Below, piece after piece: positions 19,855-29,202 of a DNA stretch of 64,000 bases (the stretch's first letter is position 1; each line of letters starts with the position of its first letter). The DNA is taken from positions 1,774,501 through 1,838,500 of the forward strand of contig CANLPY010000001.1 of NCBI GenBank assembly GCA_947493165.1, written 5' to 3'. Under the pieces are notes generated by a model, which saw only the letters and a list, made by a program, of their open reading frames with translations, was not told the origin of the DNA and ran no database searches. Source of the DNA: an uncultured Erythrobacter sp. Its GTDB lineage: Bacteria > Pseudomonadota > Alphaproteobacteria > Sphingomonadales > Sphingomonadaceae. Both the position numbers and the translations under genes were made by a program.

Positions 19855-20384
19855 CGGGCTGCTGGCGCCTCATCCGCCGCCGGGCCTTGCGATCGCAACG
19901 TCAAAGCGAGCCGGGTTACGATCCGATCAGCCACTTCCTGTGCCAGGTTTTCAAGCGCTGTTTGCTCCGCTGCAATGGTCGCATATTCGGAACTGACCAC
20001 ATCAATCCCCACGTCTGATCCATCGGTTGCATCAAGCAAAATCTCGCCGGTTGCCAGATCGACCAATTGATACCGCGCGCGCAGAATGCGCCGTTCGCGG
20101 CTGATCGTGTCATCGTTGAGAACGCCGAGGGCCTCAAGCGCATCATCAAGGCGGATGTCCAAGCGGTATCTCGGAGACACCTGCCCTGCGACTTGTAATC
20201 TATCTTCCAACGCACCGCGCAAAAGCCATCCGCCGCGTCCGGGAATGCTGGGAATTTGCACCGCGGCAAGCTCACTGCTGACGGGTCCATTTGCGCCGGC
20301 GACCGAATAAAGCGGCTGTAGCCCGCAGCCCGCCAGCATTGGCGTAAACGCACAGGCTGCGATCAAGGCCAAAACCTTGCGCAT
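19851..20384 (-). CDS. lptE: LPS assembly lipoprotein LptE
   Basis: A 177-residue lipoprotein. A signal peptide ends in the lipobox LAGC (Cys20), followed by GLQPLYS, a typical LptE opening. The rest fits a small alpha/beta plug domain (YRLDIRLDDALEALG, ARYQLVDLATGEILLDATDG, and a C-terminal helix AEQTALENLAQEVADRIVTRLAL). LptE plugs the LptD barrel in the outer membrane. Its ATG shares one base with the leuS TGA (TGATG), and it overlaps holA by 4 bases, so the three genes are translationally linked. Confidence 0.9.
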   Translation of the reverse strand: MRKVLALIAACAFTPMLAGCGLQPLYSVAGANGPVSSELAAVQIPSIPGRGGWLLRGALEDRLQVAGQVSPRYRLDIRLDDALEALGVLNDDTISRERRILRARYQLVDLATGEILLDATDGSDVGIDVVSSEYATIAAEQTALENLAQEVADRIVTRLALTLRSQGPAADEAPAAR

Positions 20385-22894
20385 CAGGTTACGATGTTCA
20401 CCAGTCTATCCGGCACCACGATCACTTTGCGTATCTCCGCTCCATCAAGCGAACGCTGAACCTTCTCGCTGGCGAGCGCAAGCGCTTCTAAGTCTTCTTT
20501 TGCCACGCCCTTGGGTGCGGTCAGCGTATCACGCAGCTTGCCTTTGTGCTGCACAGCGATGGTTACTTCATCTTCGACCAACATCGCCGGATCATGTTCC
20601 GGCCAATCCGCATCAGCAATCAGGCTATCGTGCCCCATACTAGCATAGGCTTCTTCGGCCAAATGCGGCATCATCGGGCTGACCATGTGCAGGACCGCGC
20701 GGATGGCAAAATTGCGGCTTTCGCTCGGCTGCGCCTTTTCGGCGGCACCAGTTAGCTCGTAGATGCGAGCGACCGCTTTGTTGAAGCCAAGCGCCTCAAT
20801 GTCTTCGGCCACCGCGACAATGGCTTGGTTCGCCTTGCGGGCGAGCGCTTTGTCGGCGCCTGATGCGTTTACGTCATAGCTTTCAAACAGACGCCACAGG
20901 CGCTGAACGAATCGCCCGCAGCCTTCAATGCCGCTCACAGACCATGGCAGATCGCGTTCTGGCGGGCTATCAGACAGCATAAACCAACGCACTGCGTCGG
21001 CGCCATATTCATCAATGATACTGTCGGGATCGACGACGTTCTTCTTCGATTTCGACATTTTGACGACGCGGCCAGCAGTCACTGGAACGCCATCTTTGAT
21101 CGTTATCCAATCCTGACCATCCTTGCGCACTTGGTCAGGCGACAACCATGAGCCATCACCAAGGCTATACGTCTCATGCGTCACCATGCCCTGAGTGAAG
21201 AGCGCGGCAAACGGCTCCGCCACATCAATTTTGCCGATGTGCTTCAGCGCGCGGGTCCAGAACCGGGCGTAGAGCAAGTGCAGGATCGCATGCTCGATCC
21301 CGCCAATGTAATGCTCCACCGGCATCCATTTGGCGACTTCTTCAGCATCAAACGCTGCGTCAGCAGGCTGGCTGGCAAAGCGCAGGAAATACCATGATGA
21401 GTTGGTGAACGTGTCGAGCGTGTCGGTTTCCCGCTCAGCCTTGCCGCCGCATTTAGGGCAATCGACATGCTTCCACGTCGCATGGCGTTCTAGCGGATTG
21501 CCTGGCGTCTCAAAGTCGACATCATCAGGCAATGTGACAGGCAATTGATCTTTCGGCACAGGAACCACGCCGCAGCTATCGCAGTGAATAAAGGGGATCG
21601 GCGTTCCCCAATAGCGTTGGCGCGAAATACCCCAATCGCGCAGCCGCCACACGGTTGTTCCTTCGCCCCAGCCGCCTTGCTCAGCTCGGGCGATCACATC
21701 CGCCTTTGCGTCTTCGACGCTCTTACCATCTAGAAAGTCAGAGTTGACGATCACGCCGTCACCGCTTTCGGCCTCGCCTGCAAACGGCGCATCGGCATTT
21801 GCTGGATCGCTCGCCACTACGCGCTCGATTGGCAGCTTGTATTTGGTCGCGAATTCAAAGTCGCGCTGGTCATGGCCCGGCACGCCCATCACCGCGCCTG
21901 TGCCATAATCCATCAGCACAAAGTTTGCGATGAAGACGGGCAAAGCGGCACCAGTGAAAGGATGTTTCGCCGTGATCTGAGTCTGGAAACCCAGCTTTTC
22001 CGCCGTTTCAAGTTCTGCGGCGGTCGTCCCGCCGCGCTTACATTCCTCGATAAAGGGAGCGGCAAGCGGATCGTCTTCCGCGACTTTTTGCGCAATCGGG
22101 TGATCAGCGGCAATCGCGCAGAAGCTCGCACCGAAAATCGTATCAGGCCGCGTTGAGTAAACCGGCAGCTTATCGCCGTTAGACAGCTCGAAAGAGAACT
22201 CTAGGCCCGACGATTTGCCGATCCAGTTTTCCTGCATCAACCGAACCTTCTCAGGCCAATCTTTCAGATCATCCAGCCCATCAAGCAGATCGCTTGCAAA
22301 CTCTGTGATCTTGAAAAACCATTGGTCAAGCTTGCGCTTTTCGACCTCTGCGCCGCTGCGCCAGCCCTTGCCATCGATAACCTGCTCATTCGCCAGTACA
22401 GTCATATCAATCGGGTCCCAGTTAACCTCGGATTGCCGACGATAGACAAGGCCCGCCTCATACATATCGATGAAGAGCGATTGTTCGTGGCCATAATATT
22501 CCGGGTCACAGGTCGCAAACTCGCGCGTCCAATCCAGCGCAAAGCCGATGCGCTGCAATTGCGCCTTCATCGTCGCGATGTTTTGCCGGGTCCAGCTGCC
22601 GGGATGGACTTTCTTTTCCATAGCCGCGTTTTCAGCAGGCATGCCAAACGCGTCCCAACCCATCGGGTGAAGCACTTCGTGTCCGCGCATTTTCTTATAA
22701 CGCGCAAGCACATCACCCATCGTGTAATTGCGCACATGACCCATGTGAATGCGCCCAGAAGGATAGGGGAACATCTCAAGGATGAAGCTCTTGGGCTTCT
22801 CGCTTGCGCTATCAGCGGTGAAGGTGCCGGCTTCGTCCCAGGCACGCTGCCAGCGGCCGTCGGCGCCGGACGGATCAAAACGCGTATCGGTCAT
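20384..22894 (-). CDS. leuS: Leucyl-tRNA synthetase
   Basis: An 836-residue class I synthetase of full length. The HIGH-type motif is at residues 50-53 ([14 protein letters not shown]) and the KMSKS loop is present ([15 protein letters not shown]). The CP1 editing domain is complete, with the conserved Thr-rich element ([12 protein letters not shown]) and [19 protein letters not shown]. Zinc-binding-type cysteines occur in CPKCGG. It charges tRNA-Leu. It is the second gene of DUF3576-leuS-lptE-holA on the minus strand, 25 bases after the DUF3576 gene. Confidence 0.97.
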   Translation of the reverse strand: MTDTRFDPSGADGRWQRAWDEAGTFTADSASEKPKSFILEMFPYPSGRIHMGHVRNYTMGDVLARYKKMRGHEVLHPMGWDAFGMPAENAAMEKKVHPGSWTRQNIATMKAQLQRIGFALDWTREFATCDPEYYGHEQSLFIDMYEAGLVYRRQSEVNWDPIDMTVLANEQVIDGKGWRSGAEVEKRKLDQWFFKITEFASDLLDGLDDLKDWPEKVRLMQENWIGKSSGLEFSFELSNGDKLPVYSTRPDTIFGASFCAIAADHPIAQKVAEDDPLAAPFIEECKRGGTTAAELETAEKLGFQTQITAKHPFTGAALPVFIANFVLMDYGTGAVMGVPGHDQRDFEFATKYKLPIERVVASDPANADAPFAGEAESGDGVIVNSDFLDGKSVEDAKADVIARAEQGGWGEGTTVWRLRDWGISRQRYWGTPIPFIHCDSCGVVPVPKDQLPVTLPDDVDFETPGNPLERHATWKHVDCPKCGGKAERETDTLDTFTNSSWYFLRFASQPADAAFDAEEVAKWMPVEHYIGGIEHAILHLLYARFWTRALKHIGKIDVAEPFAALFTQGMVTHETYSLGDGSWLSPDQVRKDGQDWITIKDGVPVTAGRVVKMSKSKKNVVDPDSIIDEYGADAVRWFMLSDSPPERDLPWSVSGIEGCGRFVQRLWRLFESYDVNASGADKALARKANQAIVAVAEDIEALGFNKAVARIYELTGAAEKAQPSESRNFAIRAVLHMVSPMMPHLAEEAYASMGHDSLIADADWPEHDPAMLVEDEVTIAVQHKGKLRDTLTAPKGVAKEDLEALALASEKVQRSLDGAEIRKVIVVPDRLVNIVT

Positions 22895-22919
22895 GAAATC
22901 CCCGCTAGGGAAAATTAGC

Positions 22920-23396
22920 TTAGCTGGCTAGCGCTTTGCGGCGCAGATCGCGCGCTTTCGTCAAGATAATGTCTTCGAGCTTTTGCACGGTCGCGGCTTG
23001 CACCGGGGCATCCACCCAATTCCCGTTTTGCGAAACCTGACGGCTTGCGGCAACGCGCAAGGCATCCGCTCGCAAATCCTGATCCAATATGGCTACGGTC
23101 ACTTTGACGCGCTCACCAGGATTTTGCGGGTTAGCATACCAATCGGTGACGATCACACCGCCCGCGCTGTCTGCTTGCAACAACGGCGCGAAGCTGACCG
23201 TTTCAAGCGACGCGCGCCAGAGGTAGGAATTGACACCAATCGTGTTAACTTGTGACGCAGCAAGATCCGCGTTGCGTGGCCGGTCACCGCCGCCACATGC
23301 AACCAACGCAGCGCTAGCAGCGCCAGCGAACAGAATGCGGAGCGTATTTGAAAGGGTCAGTGGGGCGCGATTCACAGCGGTCATCCTCGATTGCAT
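22920..23396 (-). CDS. DUF3576 family lipoprotein
   Basis: A 158-residue protein with a signal peptide and a lipobox-like LVAC (Cys34) followed by GGG. The conserved part ([44 protein letters not shown], and the C-terminal [18 protein letters not shown]) identifies DUF3576, an alphaproteobacterial periplasmic family usually next to leuS. Function is not established. The start is taken at the ATG at 23396 with GGA 7 bases upstream; an internal ATG at 23384 is also possible. It heads the leuS-lptE-holA operon. Confidence 0.88.
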   Translation of the reverse strand: MQSRMTAVNRAPLTLSNTLRILFAGAASAALVACGGGDRPRNADLAASQVNTIGVNSYLWRASLETVSFAPLLQADSAGGVIVTDWYANPQNPGERVKVTVAILDQDLRADALRVAASRQVSQNGNWVDAPVQAATVQKLEDIILTKARDLRRKALAS

Positions 23397-23746
23397 AATT
23401 TCCAAACTCTATAGCCAAGTGCCTCTGCGCAGCAAGCGGTGTCGACGCGCAAATGATCCATCATGGCCAATTATCCGCGCATTCTAGCGCTTCATTAGCC
23501 TTTATGGCCGCTGAACCATGGACAGTCTGGGATACGCACTCTCTCGATATGTGTGCGCAAATGCAACATTATGTGTCAAAGCGAAGAAATAGACTACGTT
23601 ATCATTGCGTATATGCGTGTCATGATCCTATCATCCAAATGCTGCACAAGACAGCGAGTCGTTTCTGGGGCATACTCAGCCAATGTTAAGGCTGGGGGCG
23701 CTTTATTGAGAAGCGGAACGTTTGAATAAGGGAAGAGTTGGGCATC
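23397..23746 (+). other. Divergent intergenic region
   Basis: This 350-base stretch separates two divergent genes and is noticeably more AT-rich in its middle (around 23560-23660) than the coding DNA. Short ORFs exist (for example 23453-23689, plus strand) but have no ribosome site and no protein-like composition. It must hold promoters for both the DUF3576-leuS operon and the exported-protein gene. I see no tRNA, leader peptide or strong hairpin. Confidence 0.45.
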
Positions 23747-24523
23747 ATGCCACGCAAAGCAAACCAGACGACAGGCACTGCGCAGCGTAAGCTGCCGCTT
23801 GTGCTTGCTGCTGGCGCTCTTGCGTTTGCATTGCCGTCAACAGGTCTTGCGGTTGTCAGCCTGACGGACGGCGCAAATGCCCTTAACTCAGACGTGATCG
23901 ACATTTTCACTCCGGCAGCGGTTGACCCGACATTGGCAGCCCTTGTGGCAAGCCAATCGGGCGAAGAAGGCTTGCGGTTTACGCCAGCTGGCGCGCCATC
24001 GGCTTCGCTTGATCGGACAGTGACTGTCGCGGTTCGCGTTGATAGCGACGTTGCTGATGCAATTTCAGTCCGCAAGGCAATTGATACAAAGCCTGGTGCG
24101 GGTGAAGCTCTCGCCGTTGTGCAACCGCTTCAGCCAACCCGCTATAATCTTGGGATTGCTCGCGGCTATGACAGTTTCGCGCGCTCCACGGCACGCGCGG
24201 TTACTTTGCCGAATTCTGTTCGCAATCTTTCTGTACCAGATCTGGCGACGTTTGAACCGGCCAAGCCAATCGCGGAAGAAAGGCCAAGCCGGCTGCAACC
24301 TCGGATTGAACTTGAAGGTGAAAGGGTCGCTGGCCGCTCGCCCAACACGCTTGATGCGTTGGGATCTCAAACAGTTGATGTTGGCGGCGCATACCGCGTA
24401 ACCGGCAACCTGAATGTCACTGCTGGTGTTCGCCTGTCGCAAGAACGCGATCGTCTGGCTCCGCTAACCAATGCTGAGCAAGACAGCCAAGCGGTCTACG
24501 TCGGGACGCAGTTTAAGTTCTAA
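23747..24523 (+). CDS. Hypothetical exported protein with an outer-membrane barrel-like C-terminus
   Basis: A 258-residue protein. The N-terminus is basic, then hydrophobic (LPLVLAAGALAFALPSTGLA), consistent with a Sec signal peptide cleaved near residue 32-35. The mature part has a Val/Ala-rich middle, then alternating beta-strand patterns (TVDVGGAYRVTGNLNVTAGV, ending QAVYVGTQFKF). A final Phe after alternating hydrophobic residues is the classic signal for outer-membrane barrel insertion, but only about four to six strands are evident. I recognise no family. The start at 23747 is preceded by AAGGGAAGAG at good spacing. The gene stands alone and ends in a strong terminator. Confidence 0.72.
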   Translation: MPRKANQTTGTAQRKLPLVLAAGALAFALPSTGLAVVSLTDGANALNSDVIDIFTPAAVDPTLAALVASQSGEEGLRFTPAGAPSASLDRTVTVAVRVDSDVADAISVRKAIDTKPGAGEALAVVQPLQPTRYNLGIARGYDSFARSTARAVTLPNSVRNLSVPDLATFEPAKPIAEERPSRLQPRIELEGERVAGRSPNTLDALGSQTVDVGGAYRVTGNLNVTAGVRLSQERDRLAPLTNAEQDSQAVYVGTQFKF

Positions 24524-24581
24524 TCCGCCTCCTCGCGACAAGCGCTTACGCGAGCTAAGGCTTATAAATTCGTATGCAACA

Positions 24582-24603
24582 CCCCGCTTCGGCGGGGTTT
24601 TTT
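24582..24603 (+). terminator. Strong rho-independent terminator
   Basis: CCCCGC (24582-24587), a TTCG tetraloop, and GCGGGG (24592-24597) are followed by six T residues. It sits 59 bases past the exported-protein stop and insulates that gene from the PhaB-like reductase. Confidence 0.95.
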
Positions 24604-24675
24604 ATTTCCCATGACGCTACGGCATGGCTAGGCACATTCTTAGCACTGAATGCTCAAGAAAAAGGGAAACTGATT

Positions 24676-25398
24676 ATGGCGCGCGTTGCAGTAGTCACCG
24701 GAGGAACTCGCGGGATTGGCCGCGCGATCTGCCAGCAATTGAAATTTGACGGCTTTGCTGTTGTCGCAAATTACGGCGGCAATGATGAAGCCGCGCAGAA
24801 ATGCGCCGATGAACTTGGGATTCAGGTGCGCAAGTGGGATGTGGGCGATCACGAAGCAGCCATCGCCGGATGCATGGAAGTGGAATCAAGCATTGGGCCC
24901 ATCGATGTGGTGGTGAACAATGCCGGGATCACGCGCGATGGCACTTTGCATAAAATGAGCTTTGAGGACTGGAACGAGGTGATGCGGATCAACCTTGGCG
25001 GTTGCTTCAATATGGCTAAGGCCGCGTTTCCCGGGATGCGAGAGCGCGGATGGGGGCGGATCGTCAACATTGGCTCAATCAACGGTCAGGCAGGCCAATA
25101 CGGGCAAGTCAACTACGCCGCCGCTAAATCTGGTATCCATGGGTTCACAAAAGCTCTCGCGCAAGAAGGTGCAAAGGCAGGCGTAACTGTGAACGCCATT
25201 GCACCAGGGTATATCGACACCGATATGGTCGCAGCCGTGCCGGAAGAGGTGCTGGGCAAGATCGTCGCTAAGATCCCTGTTGGGCGGTTGGGCCAAGCAG
25301 AAGAGATTGCTCGCGGGGTTAGCTTTCTGTGCTCAGAGCAGGCTGGCTTTGTGACAGGATCAACCATGAGCATCAATGGTGGGCAGCACATGTATTGA
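24676..25398 (+). CDS. phaB: Acetoacetyl-CoA reductase (PhaB-like SDR)
   Basis: A 240-residue classical short-chain dehydrogenase. The cofactor motif TGGTRGIG is at residues 8-15, NNAG follows the fourth strand, and the catalytic Ser, Tyr and Lys lie in NIGSINGQAGQYGQVNYAAAK. The FGKxN-like regions and the C-terminal GFVTGSTMSINGGQHMY match acetoacetyl-CoA reductases, which reduce acetoacetyl-CoA to (R)-3-hydroxybutyryl-CoA with NADPH. The ATG at 24676 has AAAGGGA upstream; the frame before it runs through the terminator and is not translated. No PHA synthase is in view, so a FabG-like role is the alternative. Confidence 0.9.
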   Translation: MARVAVVTGGTRGIGRAICQQLKFDGFAVVANYGGNDEAAQKCADELGIQVRKWDVGDHEAAIAGCMEVESSIGPIDVVVNNAGITRDGTLHKMSFEDWNEVMRINLGGCFNMAKAAFPGMRERGWGRIVNIGSINGQAGQYGQVNYAAAKSGIHGFTKALAQEGAKAGVTVNAIAPGYIDTDMVAAVPEEVLGKIVAKIPVGRLGQAEEIARGVSFLCSEQAGFVTGSTMSINGGQHMY

Positions 25399-25455
25399 TG
25401 AGGGTTGGCTTTGGCCGCTTTAGGAACACTCGTTGCGCTGAGCCATTGAGTTAGG

Positions 25456-25671
25456 ATGGCCAGCAAGCACCCCCTTTCCCAAGACGAAATCAGCGCAGTG
25501 ATCGAAATGGCGCTGTCTGACCATGTGAGCTTTGCCGACATAGAGGCGCAGTTTGGCCTATCAGATTCACAAACCAAGGTGCTGATGCGCGAGAATCTGA
25601 AGCCATCGAGCTACCGCACATGGCGCAAGCGTGTTCGGGACTTTGGTGACCGGCGAGAGCACTATAAGTGA
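25456..25671 (+). CDS. DUF2805/TIGR03643 family small protein
   Basis: A 71-residue basic protein. The sequence PLSQDEISAVIEMALSDHVSF, then FGLSDSQTKVLMRENLKPSSY and RTWRKRVRDFGDRREHYK, matches the TIGR03643/DUF2805 family. The middle looks like a helix-turn-helix (SFADIEAQFGLSDSQTKVLMR), which would suit DNA binding, but the family is uncharacterised. Its TGA overlaps the GTG start of the ribbon-helix-helix gene that follows (GTGA), so the two are translationally coupled. Confidence 0.85.
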   Translation: MASKHPLSQDEISAVIEMALSDHVSFADIEAQFGLSDSQTKVLMRENLKPSSYRTWRKRVRDFGDRREHYK

Positions 25672-25898
25672 CGCATCCCCCCTATCATCCGCCAGTGAAA
25701 CGCTCAGTTGAGATCGCCGGGCACAAGACCTCAATCAGCCTCGAGCCGGTGTTCTGGGATATGTTGCGCCGCGCAGCGGATGCAGAAGGGGTTGCGATCA
25801 ATGCGCTGGTTGGCCGGATCGACGAAGAGCGGATCAAGGCTGAGACCCCGCCAGGCCTCGCCGGAGCGATCCGGATTTGGCTGGTGAGCAGGAGCTGA
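25668..25898 (+). CDS. Ribbon-helix-helix domain protein
   Basis: A 76-residue protein. KRSVEIAGHKTSISLEPVFWDMLRRAADAEGVAINALVGRID has the beta-strand (KTSISL), helix, turn (EGVAI) and helix layout of a ribbon-helix-helix domain of the RHH_4 type. Such proteins bind DNA as dimers; some are antitoxins, but no toxin is adjacent. The GTG start overlaps the stop of the DUF2805 gene by 4 bases. The paired arrangement of two small putative DNA-binding proteins suggests joint action (inference). Confidence 0.82.
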   Translation: MTHPPYHPPVKRSVEIAGHKTSISLEPVFWDMLRRAADAEGVAINALVGRIDEERIKAETPPGLAGAIRIWLVSRS

Positions 25899-25916
25899 GC
25901 ACAACGCCTATACCAC

Positions 25917-25946
25917 TTGACACATAACTCTATATATATAGAGTTA
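25917..25946 (+). promoter_or_regulatory. PadR promoter with a perfect 22-bp operator palindrome
   Basis: TTGACA at 25917-25922 is a consensus -35. Bases 25925-25946 form an exact palindrome whose half is TAACTCTATAT; its TATATATA centre contains the probable -10. It ends 4 bases before the padR ATG at 25951, and there is no Shine-Dalgarno, so the transcript may be leaderless. The site matches the AT-rich dyads bound by PadR proteins that repress their own genes (established for the family). Confidence 0.8.
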
Positions 25947-25950
25947 CTGC

Positions 25951-26271
25951 ATGACGAGACCGCCACACACCTCCCGACAGGCTGCCTTATTGTTCGCAGC
26001 ATTGCTTACGAGACCAAATCACTGGCATTATGGCTACGCCTTGATGGATGAAACGGGGCTCAAATCAGGTTCACTCTATCCCTTGTTGATCAGGCTAGCT
26101 GATGATGGCTATCTTGAGGCGCGATGGGAACATGCCTCCTCGACTGAGCGGCCGCGCAAAGAGTATCGCCTAACTGTTTCTGGCTGTAGTTTGGCCGCTG
26201 AGCGACTTGCGCGAGCTGAAGCAAGAACGGGCGCAACGATTAGTCCATTCTCGTCCAGACGAGCAGGATAA
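25951..26271 (+). CDS. PadR family transcriptional regulator
   Basis: A 106-residue protein consisting of the PadR winged-helix domain: ALLFAALLTRPNHWHYGYALMDETGLKSGSLYPLLIRLADDGYLEARWE, then the wing with RPRKEYRLTVSG. It has only a short helical tail, so it belongs to the small PadR-s2 group. Members repress genes for membrane or efflux functions in response to small ligands. The perfect palindrome just upstream implies autoregulation. It is 5 bases ahead of a membrane-protein gene that it probably controls. Confidence 0.92.
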   Translation: MTRPPHTSRQAALLFAALLTRPNHWHYGYALMDETGLKSGSLYPLLIRLADDGYLEARWEHASSTERPRKEYRLTVSGCSLAAERLARAEARTGATISPFSSRRAG

Positions 26272-26276
26272 GCGCG

Positions 26277-26828
26277 ATGGATCGGTTTGACCAAGCGCTG
26301 ATGCGCCTAGCCCGCTTCGTCGCACCCCGTCACCGCCGCAATTGGGTTGACGCGATGGACCACGAAATTCCCCATATTCCAACCGCAGAACACCGTTCAT
26401 TCATCGCGGGATGCTTGCTCAATTCACTCAAGCAAAGGATTAAAGATATGAGGTCGGTACCTCCACTGCGCATTGTTCCCGGCTTACTCGGGTCAGCCTT
26501 TCTTGCCGTTCTGTGTCTAGCCAACGGAGCACGCCTACTTGCCGACGCGCCAGTGATCGGCACCATCTTGCTTGCTCTTTCCGCCCTATGGATTTCGATC
26601 TTCGGCGCCGTTCAAGCCCAGTCTAGCCATACGCTCGCCAAGTTCGCAGTTCTTGGGCTAGCTTTCTATTCAGCGATCGGTGCCGCTAGCCTAACCGGAG
26701 CGCCCGCATTCACCTCGGATGGCGCCTTTTATAGAGCATTGGCCCTTGAAGGATTGCTACTTTTCAGCGCGGTGCTGATTATCTCGCAAATCCCATTCTT
26801 TTGGGCGAAGGCAAAACCCACGACCTAA
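26277..26828 (+). CDS. Membrane protein co-transcribed with padR
   Basis: A 183-residue protein of no family I can name. A cytoplasmic amphipathic N-terminus of about 60 residues ([20 protein letters not shown]) precedes four predicted membrane helices (about 65-85, 92-112, 120-140, 155-176). The gene starts 5 bases after the padR stop, forming a two-gene operon under the palindrome. Small PadR regulators are often paired with membrane proteins of unknown function. It overlaps the converging murA by 4 bases at the stops. Confidence 0.72.
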   Translation: MDRFDQALMRLARFVAPRHRRNWVDAMDHEIPHIPTAEHRSFIAGCLLNSLKQRIKDMRSVPPLRIVPGLLGSAFLAVLCLANGARLLADAPVIGTILLALSALWISIFGAVQAQSSHTLAKFAVLGLAFYSAIGAASLTGAPAFTSDGAFYRALALEGLLLFSAVLIISQIPFFWAKAKPTT

Positions 26829-28105
26829 TCACCAACCCGCTCAATATCCGCGCCGACCAGCTGCAGTTTCTCCTCCAGCCGCTCATAACCGCGATCAAGG
26901 TGATATAGCCTGCGAACCGTCGTCTCACCTTCGGCTGCCAGCGCTGCGATGACCAAGCTCATGGAGGCACGAAGGTCAGTCGCCATCACTTCGGCGCCAG
27001 TAAGATCGCCGGGGCCTTTCACAATCGCTGTGCGCCCTTCCGTGGCAATATCTGCTCCCATGCGGGTGAGTTCCGGAACATGCATGAAGCGATTTTCAAA
27101 GATCGTTTCCTTGAGAACGCTGGTGCCCTCTGCCTTGCACAGCAGGCTCATCAATTGCGCCTGCATATCGGTGGCAAGGCCGGGATAAGGCGCGGTCGTA
27201 AGATTGGTGGCTTTCAGACCGCCATCGGCGCGCACCACAATCCCGCGCGCATCGCTTTCAATCTCAACCCCAATGGCTTGCAGTGCGTGCAGCGTCGCAC
27301 CCATCTCATCAGCCTTTGCGCCTTCCAGACGAACTTCGCCGCCGGTAATCGCCGCCGCGCAGGCATAAGAGCCTGCCTCAATCCGGTCGGGCATCACCTT
27401 ATAGGTCGCGCCATTCAGACGCTTGACGCCGTGGATCGTAAGGTCAGACGAGCCAATCCCTTCAATCTCAGCGCCCATCGCGGAAAGCAGGTTGCACAGA
27501 TCGACAATTTCCGGCTCGCGCGCAGCGTTGAACAAGCGGCTGGTTCCCCTCGCGAGAACGGCTGCCATCAGAGCGTTTTCGGTTGCTCCGACTGAGACAA
27601 CCGGGAAATCAAAGTCACCGCCCGGCAGTCCGCCATCCGGCGCAATTGCTTTGACATAACCCTGCGCCAGTTCAATCTCTGCGCCGAACGCCTCCAACGC
27701 CTTCAAGTGCAAGTCGATGGGGCGATTGCCAATGGCGCAGCCTCCCGGCATCGATACCGTCGCTTCACCTGCGCGCGCGAGCATTGGGCCAAGCACAAGA
27801 ATTGAGGCGCGCATTTTGCGTACCAAATCATAGGGCGCGACAGTCGAAGTGACACGCGATGCCTCATAGGTCACAACGCGACCGAAATCTTCTGGACGAT
27901 TGCCCTGGATACTGACCGACACGCCAAATTGGCCCATCAAATGCTGGAACCCGTCAATATCCGCCAAGCGCGGCAGGTTACGCAGGGTCATGGGTTCTTC
28001 GGTAAGCAGCGCACACGGTATCAGCGTTAGCGCCGCATTCTTCGCACCCGAAATCGGCAGAGTTCCAGAAAGGCGGTTGCCGCCTCGAATAATCAATTTG
28101 TCCAT
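26825..28105 (-). CDS. murA: UDP-N-acetylglucosamine 1-carboxyvinyltransferase
   Basis: A 426-residue EPSP-synthase-fold enzyme catalysing the first committed step of peptidoglycan synthesis, transfer of enolpyruvate from PEP to UDP-GlcNAc. Lys22 (SGAKNAAL) and the catalytic Cys123 ([17 protein letters not shown]) are present, so it should be fosfomycin-sensitive by family rule. The C-terminal [19 protein letters not shown] and [19 protein letters not shown] motifs are intact. It is a single gene on the minus strand, convergent with the padR operon and divergent from galU. Confidence 0.96.
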   Translation of the reverse strand: MDKLIIRGGNRLSGTLPISGAKNAALTLIPCALLTEEPMTLRNLPRLADIDGFQHLMGQFGVSVSIQGNRPEDFGRVVTYEASRVTSTVAPYDLVRKMRASILVLGPMLARAGEATVSMPGGCAIGNRPIDLHLKALEAFGAEIELAQGYVKAIAPDGGLPGGDFDFPVVSVGATENALMAAVLARGTSRLFNAAREPEIVDLCNLLSAMGAEIEGIGSSDLTIHGVKRLNGATYKVMPDRIEAGSYACAAAITGGEVRLEGAKADEMGATLHALQAIGVEIESDARGIVVRADGGLKATNLTTAPYPGLATDMQAQLMSLLCKAEGTSVLKETIFENRFMHVPELTRMGADIATEGRTAIVKGPGDLTGAEVMATDLRASMSLVIAALAAEGETTVRRLYHLDRGYERLEEKLQLVGADIERVGD

Positions 28106-28192
28106 AGCCGTGCCTTAGCCAAATTCGTAGGCCGCGCAAATGTCATAGCTCCGCAATGTCAGCAGCGCGGTTGACGACCCTCTTGCCGCTTC

Positions 28193-28204
28193 CGTATCGA
28201 TACG
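28193..28204. promoter_or_regulatory. 12-bp palindrome at the galU translation start
   Basis: CGTATCGATACG is its own reverse complement and ends 3 bases before the galU ATG. A TTGACG lies 16 bases upstream of it (28171-28176), so the palindrome may overlap the -10 region or the ribosome site. Its role is not known. Confidence 0.4.
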
Positions 28205-28207
28205 CCC

Positions 28208-29101
28208 ATGAACACTCCCAAACCGATTAAAAAAGCCGTTTTTCCTGTTGCTGGGCTCGGCACACGCTTCCTGCCGGCAACCAAAGCGATTCCCAAGGAA
28301 TTGCTGCCCATCGTTGATCGGCCGCTAATCCAATATGCAGTGGACGAAGCGCGCGAGGCAGGCATCGAGCAAATGATCTTCGTCACCGGGCGCGGCAAAA
28401 CCGCAATCGTTGAACACTTCGATGTCGCCTATGAACTGGAAGATACGATGAGCGAGCGCGGCAAGGACATGTCCGTGTTGGAGCCGACCCGTGCAACGCC
28501 CGGCGATATAATCACCGTGCGCCAACAAGTTCCAATGGGTTTGGGTCATGCGATTTGGTGCGCGCGCGCCATCGTAGGTGATGAACCGTTTGCGATCTTC
28601 CTGCCGGATGAGCTGATGATCGGAAAAGCGGGCGGTTCTGGCTGCATGAAGCAGATGGTCGATGCCTATGCGCAAACCGGAGGAAACCTGATCAGCGTGC
28701 TCGAAGTGCCGCATGAAGAGGTTTCCAGCTACGGCGTGATAGACCCGGGCGCGGATATCGGGGGTTCTGCGGGCGCGCTAACCGAAGTGCGCGGCCTGGT
28801 CGAAAAGCCGCCCGTCGATGAAGCACCATCGAACAAGATCATTTCCGGCCGCTACATCCTCCAGCCGGAAGTGATGCGGACACTGGAAACGCAAGGCAAG
28901 GGTGCCGGGGGAGAGATCCAGTTGACCGACGCGATGGCCCGGATGATCGGGACCCAGCCGTTCCACGCTGTGACATTTGACGGTAATCGTTATGATTGCG
29001 GCAGCAAATTGGGCTTTGTCGAAGCGACACTTGCTCTCGCTTTACAGCGTGAAGATATGGGCGCTGATGTGCGGGAAATGGCACAGCGACTGCTTAAATA
29101 G
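28208..29101 (+). CDS. galU: UTP-glucose-1-phosphate uridylyltransferase
   Basis: A 297-residue nucleotidyltransferase that makes UDP-glucose from UTP and glucose-1-phosphate. The signature AVFPVAGLGTRFLPATKAIPKELLPIVDRP is at residues 10-39; the substrate loops FVTGRGKTAIVEHFD, GLGHAIWCAR, FLPDE, GLVEKP and the FDGNRYDCGSKLGFVEA tail are all present. UDP-glucose feeds exopolysaccharide and glycan synthesis, fitting the sugar transferase and exosortase A-associated genes in the window. The gene stands alone, divergent from murA. Confidence 0.96.
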   Translation: MNTPKPIKKAVFPVAGLGTRFLPATKAIPKELLPIVDRPLIQYAVDEAREAGIEQMIFVTGRGKTAIVEHFDVAYELEDTMSERGKDMSVLEPTRATPGDIITVRQQVPMGLGHAIWCARAIVGDEPFAIFLPDELMIGKAGGSGCMKQMVDAYAQTGGNLISVLEVPHEEVSSYGVIDPGADIGGSAGALTEVRGLVEKPPVDEAPSNKIISGRYILQPEVMRTLETQGKGAGGEIQLTDAMARMIGTQPFHAVTFDGNRYDCGSKLGFVEATLALALQREDMGADVREMAQRLLK

Positions 29102-29140
29102 CTCGTCAGACAAAGTGATTCGCCTCCCGCGAACGAGAAA

Positions 29141-29170
29141 CCCCCGAACCGCTTCTCAGCAATCCGGGGG
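29141..29170. terminator. Terminator between galU and the flotillin gene
   Basis: CCCCCG (29141-29146) can pair with CGGGGG (29165-29170) around an 18-base loop. It is followed by CTTCGATTT on the plus strand and by TTTCTCGTT on the minus strand, so it may serve both converging transcripts. Confidence 0.65.
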
Positions 29171-29202
29171 CTTCGATTTAAGGCGCTCATAGAGCTGCGG
29201 AG

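Noticed and set aside
19259..19996. A 245-residue plus-strand ORF
   Set aside because: It is antisense to holA and lptE and has the Ser/Arg/Pro-rich composition of a shadow frame.
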